From: Halobacteriales archaeon QS_1_68_17
GTDB taxonomy: Archaea; Halobacteriota; Halobacteria; Halobacteriales; Haloarculaceae
Reading direction: 5' to 3'
NCBI GenBank assembly: GCA_003021105.1
Contig: PXRG01000031.1
Span: forward strand, 1-64,000
DNA length: 64,000 nucleotides
Numbering within the stretch: position 1 is the first letter of the stretch; the number at the start of each line of letters is the position of its first letter. Shown piece by piece: positions 60,190-64,000 of the stretch. Position numbers and translations under genes: made by a program. The notes beneath the pieces were generated by a model. That model saw nothing but the letters and a program-made list of their open reading frames with translations. It had not been told where the DNA came from and searched no databases.

Positions 60190-61824
60190 TTACTCCTCGC
60201 GGCGCAACCGCCGGACGACGAACTCCCGGTCCAGCGCCGCGAGGAACGGCCCCAGCCGCGGTCCCTGGTCAGTGTCGAGAAACAGCCGGTAGCCCGCGGC
60301 GAAAAAGGCCCCCACGTCGACGCCGTGGCGCTTTGCCGTTTCGTAGATCTCGCCCTGTAGCTCCTCGGGGTCGGGGTCGGTTTCGACGATTCCGGCCAGT
60401 TCGTCGAGCGCCGCCTCGACGGCCGGGTCGAACTCCGCGTCGGGGAGCGTTTCGGCCAGCCGGTAGTTGTACTCGTTGTCGGTCCGCTCGGCCCACCGGC
60501 GGGCCTTCTCGACGCGTGCGAGCGCCCGCCCGACCGCCTCTGGCTGGGCGTCCTCGGGGATGTGCCCCTCCCGGCGGGCCATCGTTTCGCGGAGCGCCGC
60601 GTCGTCGGTCATGCCAAGCACTGCCGCGAACGTGTAGGGCAGCCGGATCCGGTCCTCGTGGACCTCGTCGACGACCATGGGGTAGGCCCGCTCGGCCAGT
60701 TCCCGCGTCTCCTCGTCTGCCTCGACGTCCCCGAAGTACACCCGCTCGAACCGGTCGAACTCGTCGACCAGCTGGTCCACGTTCTCGACGCTGAAGTCCC
60801 GCTGCTTGTGGGGGTTTTTGACGAAGAAGTACCGGAACACCTCGGGTTCGAGCAGGTCGAGCACCTCGTCGACGGTGACCACGTTGCCCGCCGACGAGGA
60901 CAGCGCCTCCCCGTCGACGGTGAACCACTCGTAGACCATCGGCACCGGCGGTTCGATGCCCAGGACGTTCCGTGCGATGTCCTCGCCGCTCGGCCAGGAC
61001 CCCTCGGCGTGGTCCTTCCCGAACGGCTCGAAGTCGACCCCGAGCAGTTCCCACTGGGCCGGCCACTCGAACCGCCAGGGGAGTTTCCCCTCCCGGAGCG
61101 TCGCGGTCCCCGCGTGGCCACAGCCCTCGATCACCCCGTCGCCGGCCTCGACGTCCGCACAGACGTACGAGACCGTCCCCGCCTCCAGGTCGAGGCCGGC
61201 GATCCGCTCGGTGAGGTGGCCACACTCCGCACACTGGGCCTGGAAGGGGACGTACTCGTCGTCGACCTTGGCCTGGTAGGCCGAGAGTACTTCGCGGGCG
61301 GTGTCCAGGTCCGAGAGGATCCGCCGGGTCACGTCCTCGAACGCTCCCTCCTCGTAGAGCGCGGTGTTCGAGACGAACTCCACGGGGACGCCCAGTCGGT
61401 CGGCGCTGTCTTCGAGCAGGGCGGTGAAGTGGTCGCCGTAGGAGTCACAGCAGCCGAACGGGTCCGGGATGTCGGTGTAGGGCTTCCCGAGGTTGCGCCC
61501 GAGCGCGCCGGCGTCGACCTCGCCGAGGCCGACGACGTTCCAGTCCAGGTCCGCGAGGGTGCGGGGCACCTTCCGGAGGCGGTCCCTGTCGTCGCTGGTG
61601 AACACCTGCCGGACCTCGTGGCCGCGGTCGCGGAGCGCCTCGGCGACGAAGTACCCCCGCATGATCTCGTTGAAGTGGCCGATGTGGGGCACGCCCGACG
61701 GGGAGACGCCGCCCTTGACGACGATTGGATCGTCGGGATCGCGGGCCTCGACGGCGTCCGCGACGGCGTCGGCCCAGAACGCCCGGTCGCCGCCGGTCCC
61801 GACCGCGTAGGGGTCCTCACTCAT
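60190..61824 (-). CDS. lysS: Lysyl-tRNA synthetase, class I
   Basis: 544 aa. VSPSGVPHIGHFNEIMRGYFVAEAL carries the HIGH motif, and ALSSSAGNVVTVDEVLDLLEPEVFRYFF the KMSKS equivalent. CAECGHLTERI and CADVEAGDGVIEGCGH contain cysteines of a zinc site. Class I LysRS is the archaeal type. It overlaps the upstream pyrH stop by 8 bp, so both are co-transcribed. Confidence 0.95.
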   Translation of the reverse strand: MSEDPYAVGTGGDRAFWADAVADAVEARDPDDPIVVKGGVSPSGVPHIGHFNEIMRGYFVAEALRDRGHEVRQVFTSDDRDRLRKVPRTLADLDWNVVGLGEVDAGALGRNLGKPYTDIPDPFGCCDSYGDHFTALLEDSADRLGVPVEFVSNTALYEEGAFEDVTRRILSDLDTAREVLSAYQAKVDDEYVPFQAQCAECGHLTERIAGLDLEAGTVSYVCADVEAGDGVIEGCGHAGTATLREGKLPWRFEWPAQWELLGVDFEPFGKDHAEGSWPSGEDIARNVLGIEPPVPMVYEWFTVDGEALSSSAGNVVTVDEVLDLLEPEVFRYFFVKNPHKQRDFSVENVDQLVDEFDRFERVYFGDVEADEETRELAERAYPMVVDEVHEDRIRLPYTFAAVLGMTDDAALRETMARREGHIPEDAQPEAVGRALARVEKARRWAERTDNEYNYRLAETLPDAEFDPAVEAALDELAGIVETDPDPEELQGEIYETAKRHGVDVGAFFAAGYRLFLDTDQGPRLGPFLAALDREFVVRRLRREE

Positions 61825-62503
61825 CGTCGGGGACGACGTCGGTGCCGTCGTGGTCGCCCGCGACGGCCGCGGCGACGTTCTCGGGGTCGGTGCCGTCGAC
61901 GACGACCGCCCGGAGGCCGCCCCGTTCGATGACCTTCGCCGCCAGCAGGTCGACCGGCGCGTTGCTCCCGGCGTCCATCTCGATGTCCGTGACGAGGTCG
62001 ATCAGTTCCCCGGTGCCGATCTCGGCGTACTTGATGGCGTCGGCGTCCTGGGTGGGATCGGCGTCGTAGACGCCGGGGACGCTCGTCGCCAGCACCAGCA
62101 GGTCGGCGTCGACGTACTCGGCCAGCGACGCGGCTACGGCGTCGGTCGTGTGGGCCGGCGCGGTCCCGCCCATCACCGGGAGGTCGCCGCGGCGCATCGC
62201 CTCGCGGGCGGCGTCCAGGTCCTCGGGCGGGGCGGTCGTGGCCCGCTCGCCCAGCGCGGCGATCAACAGCCGGGCGTTCAGCCGCGTGACGGCGATCCCG
62301 AGCCCGTCGAGCGCGATCTCGTTGGCGCCCAGAGCGCGGGCCGCGGCGATGTACTCCCGGGCGGTCGGCCCGCCGCCGACGACCGCGCCGAGCCGGTGGC
62401 CCGACGCTTCCAGGTCCTCCAAGACGGCAGCGTACGCCCGGACCCGCTCCGGGTCGAGGTCCGGGGCGAGGACGCTGCCGCCGACAGAGACGACGACGTT
62501 CAT
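61817..62503 (-). CDS. pyrH: UMP kinase
   Basis: 228 aa. VVSVGGSVLAPDLDPERV and VVGGGPTAREYIAAARALG are the amino-acid-kinase phosphate-binding motifs; PVMGGTAPAHTTDAVAASLAEYVDADLLVLATSVPGVYDADPT is the archaeal UMP kinase nucleotide region. It phosphorylates UMP to UDP. Coupled to lysS, an order common in haloarchaea. Confidence 0.95.
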   Translation of the reverse strand: MNVVVSVGGSVLAPDLDPERVRAYAAVLEDLEASGHRLGAVVGGGPTAREYIAAARALGANEIALDGLGIAVTRLNARLLIAALGERATTAPPEDLDAAREAMRRGDLPVMGGTAPAHTTDAVAASLAEYVDADLLVLATSVPGVYDADPTQDADAIKYAEIGTGELIDLVTDIEMDAGSNAPVDLLAAKVIERGGLRAVVVDGTDPENVAAAVAGDHDGTDVVPDDE

Positions 62504-62594
62504 GCTACCGGCCCTATCCCCGAGGCAGTCTTAAGGGTTGCCAAGCCGCCCGACAGACGAAGGCTACAAGCGCCTCGCCGCCCTCCGGGCGGAC

Positions 62595-63398
62595 ATGCAC
62601 GCGCTCGGCATCGCCGGCCCGGGGGCCGACGACCTCGCGGACCGGTTCGTGGACCACCTGACCTCGCTGACCGACGACCGCCGGGTCGCCCGCGTCGCCT
62701 GCGACCAGCGAACGGCCGACGGCGGCGCGACCCTCGAACGGCCGGCGGCGACCCGTTACGAGCGGACGGCCGACGGCTGGCGGGCCAGCGGCGAGGACAT
62801 CTCGCTGACGGAACTACTCGACCGCCTGGCGGTCGACCACGACTACGCCCTGCTCGTGGACTGCCCGGATGCCGACGTTCCCCAGGTGGCGCTGGGCGAC
62901 GCGGCTGTCGACGATCCGCTCCTGGCGGCCGACGATCCCAGGGACCTCGATCCGGCCGCCGTCGTCGACGCCGTCACTGACACGGAGCCACACGAGACGC
63001 TCGAATCGCTCGTCCGGCGGGCCAAAGCCTCCCCGCAGGCAGAGCAGGCCGGCGCGATAGCGACCTTCACCGGGCGCGTCCGCGCGAAGGAACACCCCGA
63101 CGACGAACCGACCGAGTTCCTCGAATTCGAGAAGTACGAGGGCGTCGCCGCCGAGCGGATGGACGCGATCAGCGCCGACCTCGAGGAACGCGACGGCGTC
63201 TTCGAAGTGCTCATGCACCACCGGACCGGCGTCATCGAGTACGGCCGCGACATCGTCTTCGTCGTCGTCCTCGCCGGCCACCGCGAGGAGGCGTTCCGGA
63301 CCGTCGAGGACGGCATCAACCGCCTGAAAGACGAGGTCCCCATCTTCAAAAAGGAGGTAACGGTCGACGAGGAGTTCTGGGTCCACGACCGCGAGTGA
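62595..63398 (+). CDS. moaE: Molybdopterin synthase catalytic subunit MoaE with a degenerate MobB-like N-terminal domain
   Basis: 267 aa from ATG 62595 (MHALGIAGPGADDLADRFVDHL); the frame opens at TTG 62538, but this ATG matches the usual start. The first ~125 residues look like MobB, yet the GxxGxGKT P-loop is reduced to GPGADDL, so nucleotide binding is probably lost. Residues from ~140 are MoaE: GAIATFTGRVRAKEHPDDEPTEFLEFEKYEGVAAERM and HHRTGVIEYG, with the catalytic Lys. It makes molybdopterin for Mo/W enzymes such as the AOR at 53406. Divergent from pyrH. Confidence 0.88.
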   Translation: MHALGIAGPGADDLADRFVDHLTSLTDDRRVARVACDQRTADGGATLERPAATRYERTADGWRASGEDISLTELLDRLAVDHDYALLVDCPDADVPQVALGDAAVDDPLLAADDPRDLDPAAVVDAVTDTEPHETLESLVRRAKASPQAEQAGAIATFTGRVRAKEHPDDEPTEFLEFEKYEGVAAERMDAISADLEERDGVFEVLMHHRTGVIEYGRDIVFVVVLAGHREEAFRTVEDGINRLKDEVPIFKKEVTVDEEFWVHDRE

Positions 63399-63651
63399 CC
63401 CCGTAGCCCCGGCGATCGATATTTATTTCTTACTATTAAAGAAAAAATATAATCCGGCGGGCCGACACAGCCTGCCCGCCCGCGTTACCGACATAACGTA
63501 TTTAGAACGCGATATAAAATGTCTCGCGCTCTCTCGAAACGTCGTAAAACATTCGAATCGTTTGTCTTCACGCTGAAAAGGGCCGAAGTAACGCTAAACT
63601 TCCTCCCTTTATATGACCATCAGGTGGGTAGCGGGGAGCGAGGTGACACAG
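63399..63651 (+). promoter_or_regulatory. AT-rich intergenic promoter region
   Basis: The 253-bp gap contains TATTTATTTCTTACTATTAA and GAAAAAATATAATCC near 63420-63450 and CCCTTTATATGACC at 63605-63618. The last is a TATA box ~40 bp before the next ATG. No RNA gene, repeat or further gene was seen. Confidence 0.45.
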
Positions 63652-63888
63652 ATGAGCACGACTCAGCCCTCCCCCGAGAGCAAGGAAGAACGCCTTCGCT
63701 CGTACCTCAGACAGAAGGCCGCCGACGGCGAGCTCTACTTCAAAAGCAAGTTCATCGCCGACGAGGTGGGTCTCTCGGCGAAGGAGATCGGCGCACTGAT
63801 GGTGAAGCTCCGGGACTCGGCCCCGGAACTCGAAATCGAGAAGTGGTCGTACACGAGCGCGACCACCTGGCGCGTCGAACCGGCCTGA
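63652..63888 (+). CDS. Small winged-helix-like haloarchaeal protein
   Basis: 78 aa from ATG 63652; an upstream in-frame ATG at 63613 is within the TATA region. KEERLRSYLRQKAADGELYFKSKFIADEVGLSAKEIGALMVKLRDS reads as a winged-helix DNA-binding unit, followed by EIEKWSYTSATTWRVEPA. It resembles the haloarchaeal DUF7123 family as I recall it. Its AT-rich upstream region suggests strong or regulated transcription. The target genes are unknown. Confidence 0.75.
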   Translation: MSTTQPSPESKEERLRSYLRQKAADGELYFKSKFIADEVGLSAKEIGALMVKLRDSAPELEIEKWSYTSATTWRVEPA

Positions 63889-64000
63889 AACCGCCCGGCC
63901 ACCCCACGACTCACGCTCCTTCGGCGCGTTCCCCGCGCGCCCGTCCCCCGATTCGAAGCCCGGGCTGTCATCGGATTTATGCCCGACGACGCGCTAGCAT

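Overview
The window is chromosomal DNA of a halophilic archaeon (class Halobacteria). Its codons are GC-rich, its proteins are acidic (Asp/Glu-rich), many genes overlap by ATGA, and signature haloarchaeal families are present: Pus10, NOB1, aIF5B, SecF-SecD, CheF, class I LysRS, MoaE with a MobB-like front end, PGF-CTERM and small CxxC proteins. I do not assign a genus.

Region 1 (1 to about 9,812) is the right part of an integrated genetic element. It ends in a tyrosine recombinase gene beside a 22-bp copy of the 3' end of a tRNA gene; from memory this matches haloarchaeal tRNA-Phe. The intact tRNA would lie left of the window. Cargo: a STAND-like P-loop NTPase with TPRs, a membrane-anchored exonuclease VII pair, an Orc1/Cdc6 initiator, a 1,045-aa membrane protein of unknown family and two small proteins. 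The NTPase and the membrane protein have clearly AT-richer codons than the rest, so the element is a patchwork.

Region 2 (9,772 to 20,850): a cobalt-type nitrile hydratase operon whose alpha-accessory fusion now ends inside the element; a stretch of gene remnants with a 110-bp MITE-like element; two near-identical 107-bp MITEs in inverted orientation around a soluble chemoreceptor fused to a solute-binding-protein domain; a PGF-CTERM surface protein; AzlCD; and small membrane proteins.

Region 3 (20,851 to 29,515) handles sugar nucleotides for surface glycans: an intein-containing UDP-glucose-type dehydrogenase, two nucleotidyltransferases, an epimerase and GlmS. In its middle a 312-bp tandem duplication encodes two paralogous small peptides with constant N-termini and variable C-termini.

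Region 4 (29,594 to 49,622) is mostly core genome: cheF, pus10, an MFS transporter, rnhB, secFD, a tungstate ABC transporter with a ModE/TOBE regulator, pgi, a CPBP protease, nob1, infB and an arginine decarboxylase.

Region 5 (49,794 to 55,622) is the least conventional metabolic cluster. Three periplasmic-binding-fold proteins without signal peptides and a small membrane zinc-ribbon protein are chained by ATGA overlaps. Divergent from them are a cupin and, convergent with it, a tungsten aldehyde:ferredoxin oxidoreductase, followed by a VOC protein. There is no permease or ATPase gene. The tungstate transporter and MoaE elsewhere in the window could supply the metal-pterin cofactor.

Region 6 (55,707 to 63,888): a HemQ-like/ABM fusion, a site-2 protease, lysS-pyrH, moaE and a small conserved protein.
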